From positions 186,001 through 250,000 of the forward strand of contig NZ_JAPCHV010000002.1 of assembly GCF_026107645.2 (NCBI RefSeq): DNA of 64,000 nucleotides. The letters run 5' to 3'. The notes under the pieces were generated by a model, which did no database searches, had not been told where the DNA came from, and saw only the letters and a program-made list of their open reading frames with translations. The stretch is from Flavobacterium sp. MFBS3-15 (GTDB lineage: Bacteria > Bacteroidota > Bacteroidia > Flavobacteriales > Flavobacteriaceae). Shown one piece after another: positions 9,148-18,009 of this stretch (position 1 is its first letter; every line of letters starts with the position of its first letter). Position numbers and translations under genes: made by a program.

Positions 9148-9606
9148 ATGGCATTAGATGCAACCGATAAAAAGCTGATCCGCTTGTTGCAGGAGGACAG
9201 CACCCCAACGACAAAACAGCTTTCGCTAAAGCTGAACCTTTCTGTAACAGCTGTATACGAGCGTGTGAAAAAATTGGAACGTGAAGGCATAATCAGCAGG
9301 TATGTCGCGTTAGTGGACAGGAATAAGGTCGACCGGGGGTTTGTGGTGTTTTGCCATTTAAAGTTGATACAGCACACTAAGGAATACCTGACCAAGTTTG
9401 AGCAGGAAGTAAAGCAGCTCGACGAAGTGCTGGAATGCTACCACGTGAGCGGCGACTATGATTATATCCTGAAAATCTATGTGGCCAATATGGAGGAATA
9501 CCGTGAATTCATGGTGACCAAGCTAACTACATTACAGCACATTGGCAGTACGCACAGCACCTTCATGATAGGCGAGGTGAAGAACACGAATGTGATAACG
9601 GTCTAA
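9148..9606 (+). CDS. Lrp/AsnC family transcriptional regulator
   Basis: 152 residues with the classical layout. An N-terminal winged helix-turn-helix (LIRLLQEDSTPTTKQLSLKL, then LSVTAVYERVKKLEREGII) is followed by a RAM ligand-binding domain with YHVSGDYDYILKIYV. It probably binds the 160-base divergent region it shares with the PLP-lyase gene and controls that gene in response to an amino acid. The divergent arrangement is seen directly; the regulatory link is inferred from the family. Confidence 0.9.
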   Translation: MALDATDKKLIRLLQEDSTPTTKQLSLKLNLSVTAVYERVKKLEREGIISRYVALVDRNKVDRGFVVFCHLKLIQHTKEYLTKFEQEVKQLDEVLECYHVSGDYDYILKIYVANMEEYREFMVTKLTTLQHIGSTHSTFMIGEVKNTNVITV

Positions 9607-9612
9607 TTTTTT

Positions 9613-9724
9613 GCCACGAAACCTGTACCGCGACAGGCGGTATTACACGAATTATACAAATTTCTTTTTTTGGAAAATGAAGGTTCGATTGTGGCAATTG
9701 GTGAAAATTCGTGTAATTCGTGGC
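9613..9724. repeat. Palindromic intergenic repeat (GCCACGAATTACACG family), interrupted copy
   Basis: The right arm AATTCGTGTAATTCGTGGC (9706-9724) pairs with a left arm GCCACGAA (9613-9620) plus TTACACGAATT (9643-9653). The left arm is split by 22 bases containing the small inverted repeat CCTGT/ACAGG. Related copies occur at 33275-33410 and 35727-36000, and a half-copy near 12310. It lies just after the Lrp stop and ends about 50 bases before the carboxylesterase start, so it could also end the Lrp transcript. Confidence 0.75.
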
Positions 9725-9775
9725 TAAACATTTCTTTTCTAATGATTATATTTGGTTTACCAAATAAACACCTAC

Positions 9776-11404
9776 ATGAAAAAATTTGCAATGGCAATCG
9801 TCTTGTCAGTTACCTCAATAACGTTTGCCCAAAAAAGCCCGGTTGTAAAAACGCAACAGGGAATGCTGGAAGGAATAACGCTTCCATCGGGTATAAATAC
9901 ATACCGGGGCATCCCGTTTGCACAGCCGCCTGTAGGCGAATTGCGGTGGAAAGCCCCACAGCCTCCAAAAAGCTGGACCGGAACCCGCAAGGCTGATGCC
10001 TTTGGCAGCAACCCCATGCAAAAGCCGGTGTTTGGCGACATGAACTTCCGGGCGCCGCAAATGAGCGAGGACTGCCTGTACCTTAATGTGTGGACACCCG
10101 CAAAGAAAGCAGGTGAAAAGCTGCCGGTACTTGTTTACTTTTACGGGGGCGGCTTCATTGCGGGCGATGGGTCGGAGTACCGGTACGACGGCGAAAGCCT
10201 GGCTGAAAAAGGCATTGTAACGGTAACGCTCAACTACAGGCTGGGCATATTCGGGTTCTTCTCGCACCCGGAACTGACTAAGGAATCACCCCACAACGCA
10301 TCGGGCAACTACGGCCTTTTGGACCAAAACATGGCATTACAATGGGTTAAAAAGAACATCGCGGCCTTTGGCGGCGACCCCGATAGAATAACCATAGCGG
10401 GGGAGTCGGCGGGGTCGATATCCGTATCGGCACAAATGGCATCGCCATTGTCCAAAAAACTTTTTGCAGGCGCGATAGGGCAGAGCGGGGCCATGATCAA
10501 CCCGACACTGGCGGCCGTTCCGCTGGCTGAAAACGAAAAGCATGGCGCCGCTTTCGCTGAAAAAGCAAAGAAAGGTTCACTGGCGGCATTAAGGGCAATG
10601 TCTGCTACAGACTTGCTTGAGGAAGCTTCGAAATGGGGAGTTTTCAGTACCCGTGCGACTATTGACGGCTACTTCCTGCCGAAAGCGCCCGCTGACATAT
10701 TTGCGGCAGGGGAGCAGGCCAAAGTACCATTGCTGGCAGGCTGGACCTCAGCCGAAACACCCTACATGGCGTTCATGCAGGGGCAATACCCCAATCCTGA
10801 AAACTATGCAGCCCGCGTAAAAGCCGTATATGGCGATAAAGCGGATGAAGTTTTACAATTATACCCCGGGACAACGGAAGCGCAGGTTATCGAATCGGCG
10901 ACGGCTTTGGGCAGCGACGGCTTTATCGTGTACAGCACCTGGAAATGGCTGGAGCTGCACCGCAAAACGTCGAAACAGCCAACGTACGCCTATATCTTCT
11001 CTAAACAGCGCCCGAAAATGAAGGCCGAAATGGGGAATGCAAGGGAGGGGCTTGCTGGCGGCATCATTAAGGATGATGGTAAAAAGAAGGAAGAGAATAA
11101 AATGCCGGAACCAATGGTGGGCGCCAACCATGCTTCGGACATTGAATACCTATTGGGCAACCTGGCGACCAATACCATTTATGACTGGACGAAGGACGAT
11201 TACAAAGCTTCAGAGATCGGGGAGGAGTACTTTGCCAATTTCATAAAGACGGGCAACCCGAACAATAAAAAATTACCGGAATGGCCGGTAAGCAAGCCGG
11301 ATGGCGACATGACGATAATGGATATTAATACGCAAAGCAAGGCGTATAAAGAGCCGCACAGGGAAAGATATTTGTTTTTGGATGGGTATTTTGGGAAGAA
11401 ATAA
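9776..11404 (+). CDS. Type-B carboxylesterase, exported
   Basis: 542 residues from the ATG at 9776, where a signal peptide begins (MKKFAMAIVLSVTSITFAQ). It is a type-B carboxylesterase (cholinesterase/lipase family): YRGIPFAQPPVG, EDCLYLNVWTP, the oxyanion-hole YGGGF, the nucleophile GESAGS (about Ser211), a later GWTSAETP with the probable acid, and GANHASDIEYL with the probable His. Expected to hydrolyse carboxylic esters in the periplasm or outside the cell. It is preceded by a palindromic repeat and stands alone. Confidence 0.9.
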   Translation: MKKFAMAIVLSVTSITFAQKSPVVKTQQGMLEGITLPSGINTYRGIPFAQPPVGELRWKAPQPPKSWTGTRKADAFGSNPMQKPVFGDMNFRAPQMSEDCLYLNVWTPAKKAGEKLPVLVYFYGGGFIAGDGSEYRYDGESLAEKGIVTVTLNYRLGIFGFFSHPELTKESPHNASGNYGLLDQNMALQWVKKNIAAFGGDPDRITIAGESAGSISVSAQMASPLSKKLFAGAIGQSGAMINPTLAAVPLAENEKHGAAFAEKAKKGSLAALRAMSATDLLEEASKWGVFSTRATIDGYFLPKAPADIFAAGEQAKVPLLAGWTSAETPYMAFMQGQYPNPENYAARVKAVYGDKADEVLQLYPGTTEAQVIESATALGSDGFIVYSTWKWLELHRKTSKQPTYAYIFSKQRPKMKAEMGNAREGLAGGIIKDDGKKKEENKMPEPMVGANHASDIEYLLGNLATNTIYDWTKDDYKASEIGEEYFANFIKTGNPNNKKLPEWPVSKPDGDMTIMDINTQSKAYKEPHRERYLFLDGYFGKK

Positions 11405-11484
11405 TTCTTTGTTCCCCGCTCTTCAAAATCTCCGACTTTGTGGAGCAACGGACTTCGCGCAGGCGCTTAATGGTAAGCAGTAAA

Positions 11485-11841
11485 ATGAGAAAAATAGTCA
11501 AATATTATTATACAGGTTATTATAAATTTTTTAAACTATGGCAATCAGATATTGATTCTGCGAGAAATGCCAAGGGAATGATAGCCTTAATTATATTATT
11601 AGTATGGTTGGGGATTTTTGGAAAACTCTATAAAATTTTTATCTCTGCTGAACCATTAGACCTGGGAGGAAAATATAAGCCTTTGGGATATTTAATAAGC
11701 CTGCCTTTAATTATTATAATTATGAGTTCTATTAAAAGCACTTATCCCAATGACATAAAAAGAAATTGGGTTCGAACGATTATTGTTTCATTTACAATTC
11801 CAATGGCTATAATCATAATGATATTACTATTAAAGTCATAA
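11485..11841 (+). CDS. Small membrane protein, hypothetical
   Basis: 118 residues from the ATG at 11485; earlier in-frame starts at 11440 and 11470 would add a basic leader derived from repeat-like sequence. Three hydrophobic segments are seen: MIALIILLVWLGIFGKLY, YLISLPLIIIIMSSI and TIIVSFTIPMAIIIMILLL. The soluble N-terminus is aromatic and basic (YYYTGYYKFFKLW). No family is recognised. Base composition is more AT-rich than the flanking enzyme genes. Confidence 0.55.
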   Translation: MRKIVKYYYTGYYKFFKLWQSDIDSARNAKGMIALIILLVWLGIFGKLYKIFISAEPLDLGGKYKPLGYLISLPLIIIIMSSIKSTYPNDIKRNWVRTIIVSFTIPMAIIIMILLLKS

Positions 11842-11996
11842 TTCATTTGTATCATTTTCCTTTCCCCAAAGTCTCCCGACTTTGCGGAAGCGATGGCATG
11901 TCTCCTGACATACATAAAAAGATCGTAGACCTTTCAACCTCTACGAAGTCGGTTGAGCAGATATTTGGAAAATTGCTCAAACATTAATTAAAAGAT

Positions 11997-12236
11997 ATGG
12001 ACATAAAAAGAGTTTTAGATCAATCATCACATACAATTGAAGAATTGATTCAATGCTTCGAAATAGTTAAAGAAAATGGTAATGTTGCTGTTATAAAGTT
12101 TGATGGGGAAAGAATTAGTAATCAATATACAGTTTTTATTTCCTTCCCTTCTGAAGATAGACAAATTATCAGGTCGGATAAAAAAACTTTAAAAGAAGCA
12201 TTAGAAAATGTATTAAGGGCTTACATAAAGGACTAA
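11997..12236 (+). CDS. Small soluble hypothetical protein
   Basis: 79 residues, ATG start, with mixed alpha/beta character (IEELIQCFEIVKENGNVAVI, then ISNQYTVFISFP). It ends in an amphipathic helix, LKEALENVLRAYI. It resembles small immunity-type or accessory proteins found next to the short membrane-protein genes of Bacteroidota, but no family can be named. It is AT-rich like its upstream neighbour and lies in a gene-poor, repeat-rich stretch. Confidence 0.5.
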   Translation: MDIKRVLDQSSHTIEELIQCFEIVKENGNVAVIKFDGERISNQYTVFISFPSEDRQIIRSDKKTLKEALENVLRAYIKD

Positions 12237-12599
12237 TTTTTTAAATTCCGGAGCGTAGAATCCGAAATATGATAGCACGGGATTGCAACTCTGCGCTATT
12301 TTGATTCCAACAATTAGTGAAAATTAGTGTGATTCGTAGCTAAAATTTTTAGAGATTTTTCCACTCCGCAATTTGCGTTCAGAAACCTAACTAAGTGGTT
12401 CAGCGAAGCTAAATGAGCTACACTCATGCTAAAAATCCGCGACCATCCGCCAAATCCGTGTCATCCGTGTTCCTTTTATAGATTTCTCCACTTCGCACCC
12501 CCACCAGCTTGGCAATCTGCTCGTGCCTGCAAGAGTAAGTATCAGCGGGGCGGTCGATTTCTTGATGGGTGGTAGGATACGATAAGGAATGTTCAATAA
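12237..12599. other. Gene-free interval with decayed repeat fragments
   Basis: No convincing gene is seen here. The interval holds a fragment of the GCCACGAATT family in inverse sense (GTGAAAATTAGTGTGATTCG around 12317) and the decamer AGCTACACTC at 12416-12425. It also holds ATCCGTGTCATCCG at 12454-12467, repeated exactly at 33357-33370 inside another palindromic element. It appears to be an accumulation of degraded intergenic repeats. Confidence 0.55.
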
Positions 12600-12627
12600 T
12601 TGTGTTATATAAAAATATTTATATTTG
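12600..12627 (+). promoter_or_regulatory. Bacteroidota-type promoter for the Asp-box secreted protein gene
   Basis: TTG at 12600-12602, a 17-base spacer, then TATATTTG at 12620-12627. The latter matches the TAnnTTTG -7 element of Bacteroidota sigma factors exactly. The start codon follows 17 bases later, at 12645. Confidence 0.55.
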
Positions 12628-12644
12628 TGGACAAAACTAAATCA

Positions 12645-15215
12645 ATGAGAAATCTTTTACTTCTTTGTGCATTAATTTTTACCAATTTTTTTTTCGGACA
12701 ATGCTTTGAGCCGTCACAGATGTTAAATGCGCGATTTTCTAAGACCAAATATTTCGATGAAAATCATGTAATTGCATTTGGCATGGGAACTATGATAGTT
12801 AGTGACGACGGTGGTTTAAATTGGTCATTCGTTTCATTGCCAACCGCAGAAAACTCAATTGAAACATTAGGGCATTGTGAAGTTTTAGATGAAAACACCG
12901 CAATTGTATGTGGTCATCGGGGTTCTTTGTATAAAACATCTGATAAAGGGCATAACTGGACATTGCTGTCCACCGGACTTGACCAGCCTATAAACTTTAC
13001 AGGACTTAGCTTTGTAGATTCCCAAATTGGGTATTTGACAGGATACACTGATACTGTCGGGTCTACAGATGGAGAGCGATATGTTTATAAAACCATTAAC
13101 GGTGGTGAAACCTGGGAAGAAATAAATAACTATTTTGGTGGAGGTTTCAGTTTTTGGAATAATATCAATCTAAAGTTTATCAACGAATCGCATGGGTTCG
13201 CATGGTCATCGCAAAATATAGCCAAAACGGAGAACGGTGGTGAAACATGGGAATTTTTTGATAATCCAAGTGGGGAAAATTCCTGGGATGAAGATCATGT
13301 GGGTACAATAAAAAGCAATGGTTCCGGAGTATTAATTATGTCATTTTACGACACATTGGGTTCATTTTTTACTTCATCGGATAATGGGCAAACATGGCAG
13401 ATGATTGAAGCCTTAACCTGGAATCAGAATGTTTATGCGAGTGACCCTGTATTTGACGTAATAGGCACAACGTTGTATTTAGTCGGCTCAATTGGCGGCG
13501 GTCCTGACATGAGTTTTATAAAATATGATTTGGAAACTCAAACTTACACATCTTCACTTATAGATCACGAAGTGCGATATATCAGCGATATAAATATGTT
13601 TGACGAAAATTCAGGTATTGTGCTTGATCGCGGTTTTGCATTCTGGTTTGACACACCCGGCAGGAAGATATTCAGAACAACGGATTCAGGTGCGACATGG
13701 GCGGAAATCGACTCATTCATAATGATTAATCCGGATAGCTCAAATAATATAAAAATATTGCAGAACTTAGAAAATCGGTACACACTTTCCAAACAGGATG
13801 GCACTGGAGAATTCTTCTCAAATTTTTACCTGTTCACGTCCTCAGATGACGGTGCTACATGGCAGCAAAGAGCCTTCGAAGCCTCGGTTGGCGGATTTTT
13901 ACTTCGGGCAGACGGAGACTACATAAGTTATTTAAGATATAGTAATATTGCTGACGTATCTGATGGGCTTTCTTTATATGAATCATATGATTTTGGCCTA
14001 ACGTGGCAGGTCTCACCGTTTCAGGATCCGAGCGACTGGGGGTGGGGCCCTTCTTATTGTTTCCAACTTGATGAAAATACTTTTAAATTTGGCTTGAATA
14101 CAGAAATGTATTTTTCCACTGATAAAGGGCAGACTTGGACACCTCAGATTGTCTTGCCCAACATTGCGGGAGTAGAAATTAGTGGCACAGCATACAAAAG
14201 TATTTCAGAATTATACTGTTGGGGACAAAACGATAATTGGCCGCAGGATTATGATTACCATTTGTACAGATCTTTAAATGGTGGCGAAACATGGGAAGAA
14301 ATCGTAGCGATACCTGATAATAATGGGCAGGACTTTGGTGCAATAGCACAAACGACGGTAATTGGTGACGAAATTGCATTTGTGAGTACAGGAGGCAATA
14401 AATATTATATTGTTAATATTGACGAAGGCAATTATGAACTTTTAGATTTTAATAATATTATTAACAATGGTATTTCGTATGTTCCCCAAGGACATCTGAC
14501 ATTTGTAAATGATGACTTTTGGCTTTTTGAAATTGGAGGGTGGTCAGGACAAGGTTATATAGGTGTTTCTGTTGATCATGGCAGTACCTGGACTGAATTG
14601 CCTTGCATCATTTGTGGGCCAAAACTGGATTATAATCCTCAGACAGGCGAGCTATTGTCTTATTCTCCTACAGAAGGTACAGAACGCATACAAACCGGGC
14701 TTCCTGCCATCCCGGTAATTAACATCCCGGAGAGTATGTCTGTTGAAATTGGCACAATTGCAAATTATACGCTCATTTCGCAGGGTATGAGTAACCCGGA
14801 ATGGCTGTTGCCTACAGGCGGTACAATTTCAGTTGCAGCCGACGGGCAGTCCGCTGCCATTGAGTGGTTGGAGGAAGGAGAACATGTACTGATGGTACGA
14901 AACAGTAATGAATGTGGGAATTCTCCTTTTGTAAAACAATATGTGACTGTTTTCGATCCTTTGTCGGTTGATAAAAATGTCCTGAATATTAGCGTATATC
15001 CAAATCCGTTTATAGAAGGCCTTTCAGTTACTGTTATGTCTCCGGCTGAAGACACAATTGTCAAGATTTTGACCGTTACAGGGCAGGTTGTTTATAATGT
15101 AACATTTTCAGGCAATAGTATACAGTTGAGTTTGGGTGATTTGAATGCCGGTGCATACTTTCTTATTGCGGAAAACTCAGGAAGGGTAACAACTGAAAAG
15201 ATTATAAAACAGTAG
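12645..15215 (+). CDS. Large secreted Asp-box (BNR-like) repeat protein with T9SS sorting domain
   Basis: 856 residues from the ATG at 12645, beginning with a signal peptide (MRNLLLLCALIF..FFFGQ). The body is a series of sialidase/photosystem-stability-factor-type beta-propeller blades marked by Asp-box turns (DDGGLNWSF, DKGHNWTLL, NGGETWEEI three times, DDGATWQQR). An Ig/PKD-like stretch follows (about residues 690-770). The last 75 residues are a type IX secretion sorting domain with NISVYPNPF and a Lys-rich end (TTEKIIKQ). It is expected at the cell surface or released. Catalytic sialidase residues are not apparent, so a binding or structural role is as likely as an enzymatic one. Confidence 0.85.
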   Translation: MRNLLLLCALIFTNFFFGQCFEPSQMLNARFSKTKYFDENHVIAFGMGTMIVSDDGGLNWSFVSLPTAENSIETLGHCEVLDENTAIVCGHRGSLYKTSDKGHNWTLLSTGLDQPINFTGLSFVDSQIGYLTGYTDTVGSTDGERYVYKTINGGETWEEINNYFGGGFSFWNNINLKFINESHGFAWSSQNIAKTENGGETWEFFDNPSGENSWDEDHVGTIKSNGSGVLIMSFYDTLGSFFTSSDNGQTWQMIEALTWNQNVYASDPVFDVIGTTLYLVGSIGGGPDMSFIKYDLETQTYTSSLIDHEVRYISDINMFDENSGIVLDRGFAFWFDTPGRKIFRTTDSGATWAEIDSFIMINPDSSNNIKILQNLENRYTLSKQDGTGEFFSNFYLFTSSDDGATWQQRAFEASVGGFLLRADGDYISYLRYSNIADVSDGLSLYESYDFGLTWQVSPFQDPSDWGWGPSYCFQLDENTFKFGLNTEMYFSTDKGQTWTPQIVLPNIAGVEISGTAYKSISELYCWGQNDNWPQDYDYHLYRSLNGGETWEEIVAIPDNNGQDFGAIAQTTVIGDEIAFVSTGGNKYYIVNIDEGNYELLDFNNIINNGISYVPQGHLTFVNDDFWLFEIGGWSGQGYIGVSVDHGSTWTELPCIICGPKLDYNPQTGELLSYSPTEGTERIQTGLPAIPVINIPESMSVEIGTIANYTLISQGMSNPEWLLPTGGTISVAADGQSAAIEWLEEGEHVLMVRNSNECGNSPFVKQYVTVFDPLSVDKNVLNISVYPNPFIEGLSVTVMSPAEDTIVKILTVTGQVVYNVTFSGNSIQLSLGDLNAGAYFLIAENSGRVTTEKIIKQ

Positions 15216-15885
15216 ATACACTGCTGCTATGTAGTGTGGCTCATAATAGCATTGTATTTTTGCCATAACTGAAAGTTATCATAGATTTTATATTTTAGCT
15301 ACTTTTTATTGTTACTTTTATTTCTATAAATGTAAAACAATTGGTAGGTAAATGGTGCACAACCCTGAACCTGTGCACCTCATTCTCCCTACTTCTGAAT
15401 TCGTGGTGGTCATAACTACATTATCATTTAAATATTTGTATGTCGGCCACAGCCAGTCCAAAAAGCAATGAAAGTGAGTAGCAGGAGCAGAATTTTCAAG
15501 ATAAGTTGTAGTATTGATAAATAGGTGCCTAAGGATAAAATCATTTTTTTTTACGAAAAGGTTGGATTGGTTCCCGGAAAATTTCCAACCAGTTATTTTA
15601 GTAATGCCAAATTTTAAATTTGTTTCAAATCTGCATTTTTTCATTATTTAGTGGGTCAAAAAATCCCCAAGGACAAAAAGTCATCGAAGGAATACTCTAA
15701 AATACCCTAGCCTGGTGCCCTAAATCATACATCCTGGGAGGAAAAATACCCCCAACAGGATGAAAAAAGGGGTATATTAGGCAAAGTGCCGGGTTGTAAC
15801 TTAAAAAAGCATTTTTGTTTCATTTATGTTAAGGAAGGAGGACACCAAAATCCTCTTTTTTCATTGGCATATAAATGATATTGCC
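15216..15885. other. Long intergenic region upstream of lpdA
   Basis: About 670 bases without a convincing gene. A leftward 106-codon open frame at 15324-15644 has unusual composition and no signal or domain, so I do not call it. Around 15720-15780 there are nested inverted repeats: CATCCTG...CAGGATG and ATACCCC (15746-15752)...GGGGTAT (15769-15775). These could be an operator or an RNA hairpin. Confidence 0.5.
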
Positions 15886-15893
15886 TAAATTTG
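15864..15893 (+). promoter_or_regulatory. Promoter of lpdA
   Basis: TTGG at 15864-15867, an 18-base spacer, then TAAATTTG at 15886-15893, an exact TAnnTTTG -7 element. Predicted initiation is about 30 bases upstream of the lpdA start codon. Confidence 0.65.
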
Positions 15894-15929
15894 CGGGACT
15901 AAATTTTCAACCAAAATAAAACATATACC

Positions 15930-17336
15930 ATGAGTTCATTTGATGTAGTTGTAATAGGTTCGGGCCCTGGTGGTTACGTGGCTGCCATCCGCTGCGCGCA
16001 ATTGGGTTTCAACACCGCTATCGTAGAAAAATATCCAACCCTTGGCGGTACCTGCCTTAACGTAGGCTGTATCCCTTCGAAAGCGCTGCTGGATTCGTCG
16101 CACCATTACCACGATGCCACATCGCACTTTAAGGAGCACGGCATTGACATTGCCGGCGAGATAAAGGTGAACTTCGAGCAGATGATAGTGCGCAAACAGG
16201 GCGTTGTAGACCAGAACGTTAGCGGCATCAAGTACCTTATGGACAAAAACAAGATTACCGTTCTAGAAGGCGTAGGCTCGTTTGAAGACGCGACCCACAT
16301 CAAGGTGACCAAGGCAGACGGATCGTCGGAAACCGTTGAGGCGAAGCACACCATCATCGCTACAGGCTCCAAGCCGTCGTCGCTGCCATTTATCAAAATA
16401 GACAAAGAAAAGATCATCACCTCTACCGAAGCCCTTAAATTGAAAGAGGTTCCGAAACACCTTATCGTTATCGGCGGTGGGGTTATCGGGCTGGAACTGG
16501 GCCAGGTGTACCTTCGCCTTGGCGCACAGGTATCGGTGGTGGAGTACCTTGACCGTATCATCCCGGGCATGGACGCTGCCCTTTCCAAAGAGCTGACCAA
16601 AGTGCTGAAAAAGCAGGGCATGAAATTCTACACATCGCACAAAGTGAAGTCGGTAGAGCGTGCCGGCGAAGGCGTGCAGGTGCAGGCCGAGAATGCCAAG
16701 GGCGAAACCATCACGCTTGACGGAGACTATGCATTGGTGTCAGTTGGCCGCCGTCCATTTACAGACGGGCTGAATGCCGAAGCTGCCGGAGTGAAAATAA
16801 CAGATAGGGGACAGGTAGAAGTAAACGACCACCTTCAGACAGCCGCATCGAACATTTATGCCATTGGCGATGTTATCAAAGGTGCAATGCTTGCCCACAA
16901 AGCGGAAGAAGAAGGCGTATTTGTTGCTGAAACGATTGCCGGGCAAAAGCCACACATCCATTACAACCTGATACCGGGCGTAGTATATACATGGCCGGAA
17001 GTTGCCGCGGTGGGCAAGACCGAAGAGCAGTTGAAAGAAGCAGGCGTGGAGTACAAATCGGGCAGCTTCCCGTTCAAGGCACTGGGCCGCAGCCGCGCGA
17101 GCATGGACACTGACGGGTTTGTAAAAATACTGGCCGATGCCAAGACGGACGAAGTATTGGGCATCCATATGATAGGCGCACGTACCGCCGACCTTATTGC
17201 AGAAGCGGTAACCGCAATGGAATTCAAGGCATCTGCCGAGGATATATCAAGGATGAGCCACGCGCACCCGACCTATGCGGAAGCTATCAAGGAAGCGGCG
17301 CTTGCTGCTACCGATAACAGGGCGATACATATATAA
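15930..17336 (+). CDS. lpdA: Dihydrolipoyl dehydrogenase (E3)
   Basis: 468 residues, the usual E3 length. An FAD-binding GSGPGGYVAA opens the protein, and the redox disulfide is in GGTCLNVGCIPSKALL (Cys42 and Cys47). The NAD-binding motif GGGVIGLELG lies near residue 187, the second FAD motif YAIGDVIKG near 311, and the C-terminal HAHPTYAEA carries the His-Glu pair (His446, Glu451). It reoxidises lipoamide in the 2-oxoacid dehydrogenase and glycine cleavage complexes. It stands alone, with its own promoter and terminator, as expected for an E3 shared between complexes. Confidence 0.95.
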   Translation: MSSFDVVVIGSGPGGYVAAIRCAQLGFNTAIVEKYPTLGGTCLNVGCIPSKALLDSSHHYHDATSHFKEHGIDIAGEIKVNFEQMIVRKQGVVDQNVSGIKYLMDKNKITVLEGVGSFEDATHIKVTKADGSSETVEAKHTIIATGSKPSSLPFIKIDKEKIITSTEALKLKEVPKHLIVIGGGVIGLELGQVYLRLGAQVSVVEYLDRIIPGMDAALSKELTKVLKKQGMKFYTSHKVKSVERAGEGVQVQAENAKGETITLDGDYALVSVGRRPFTDGLNAEAAGVKITDRGQVEVNDHLQTAASNIYAIGDVIKGAMLAHKAEEEGVFVAETIAGQKPHIHYNLIPGVVYTWPEVAAVGKTEEQLKEAGVEYKSGSFPFKALGRSRASMDTDGFVKILADAKTDEVLGIHMIGARTADLIAEAVTAMEFKASAEDISRMSHAHPTYAEAIKEAALAATDNRAIHI

Positions 17337-17344
17337 TATTCTTG

Positions 17345-17363
17345 CAAGGTTTTGAAAACCTTG
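17345..17363. repeat. Short palindrome CAAGGTTTT-G-AAAACCTTG
   Basis: A perfect 9-bp inverted repeat around a single base, placed just after the lpdA stop and before the main terminator. It could add to 3' end protection of the lpdA message or be a small dispersed palindrome. Confidence 0.6.
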
Positions 17364-17382
17364 TAAGTATAAATATAACACG

Positions 17383-17409
17383 AACCCATCCGCAAGGATG
17401 GGTTTTGTG
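17383..17409 (+). terminator. Rho-independent terminator of lpdA
   Basis: The stem AACCCATCC / GGATGGGTT (17383-17391 and 17396-17404) has a 4-base loop and is followed by TT and a further T-rich stretch. It sits between the convergent lpdA and the hypothetical gene ending at 17411. Confidence 0.85.
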
Positions 17410-17410
17410 T

Positions 17411-17920
17411 TTATATTTTTTCCCATTCATAGAACCCTTCAGGATCCCATTTGTAAAAATTATCAATGATGTTGTAAAAAGCCTGTCGGGTTATATTTAG
17501 AGGGATTATTTCTTTCGATGTAAATGAGCTGAAAAACAGCCTGTAATCTGAAATATATTCGCTAAATTCTTCCTGACTGAGGTTTTCAATCTCTTCTACA
17601 TTTTCAGGGAAAGCCCTTGTGATGATCTCGTCATACAGATTGCGATCTTCGTAAGCTGTTTGTGTTCGCAGATTTCGTGCCCCATACCATTCGTCACCAT
17701 AAGTTTCCCATATTGAGATAATCCCAAGCAATCGCAACGGATCATCAGCAATAAATTGCCTGTTATTTTTAATAGCCCAGTACTTACCAACAAATTCTTC
17801 CCTGTCATCAGGGAATAAAAACACCTTATAGCCTTTCGTCCTAATTACCCTGAGCGCCGGATTATAAGTATTTAAATAATCGATAATGCTTACATTGCCG
17901 TCTTCTTCAAATCCTTTCAT
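17411..17920 (-). CDS. Hypothetical soluble protein
   Basis: 169 residues, acidic and rich in aromatic residues, with no signal peptide or membrane helix. Recognisable stretches are FLFPDDREEFVGKYWAI and LLGIISIWETYGDEWYG. It resembles the small single-domain cytoplasmic proteins often found as immunity or accessory proteins in flavobacterial genomes, but I cannot name a family. Divergent from the pabB-like gene, with about 90 bases between the start codons. Confidence 0.6.
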   Translation of the reverse strand: MKGFEEDGNVSIIDYLNTYNPALRVIRTKGYKVFLFPDDREEFVGKYWAIKNNRQFIADDPLRLLGIISIWETYGDEWYGARNLRTQTAYEDRNLYDEIITRAFPENVEEIENLSQEEFSEYISDYRLFFSSFTSKEIIPLNITRQAFYNIIDNFYKWDPEGFYEWEKI

Positions 17921-17960
17921 TTATCAAACATTTTGTGATTGTTTCAAAAGTAATAAAATT

Positions 17961-17990
17961 TTTGTGAGGCGGGTTTAATGAGTATTTTTG
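17961..17990 (+). promoter_or_regulatory. Promoter of the pabB-like gene
   Basis: TTTG at 17961-17964, an 18-base spacer, then TATTTTTG at 17983-17990 (exact TAnnTTTG). Transcription would begin about 12 bases before the TTG start codon at 18010, supporting that unusual start. Confidence 0.6.
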
Positions 17991-18009
17991 ACGATCTAAA
18001 TAAACCCGA

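Noticed and set aside
9681..9700. GGTTCGATT resembling a tRNA T-loop
   Set aside because: It lies in the loop of a palindromic repeat with no acceptor stem, anticodon arm or CCA context.
11766..11987. Rightward 73-codon frame overlapping the small membrane-protein gene
   Set aside because: It overlaps the preceding gene in another frame and crosses repeat-like sequence (AAGTCTCCCGACTTTG).
15324..15644. Leftward 106-codon open frame upstream of lpdA
   Set aside because: No signal, domain or plausible composition; it ends amid intergenic sequence and does not form a unit with either neighbour.
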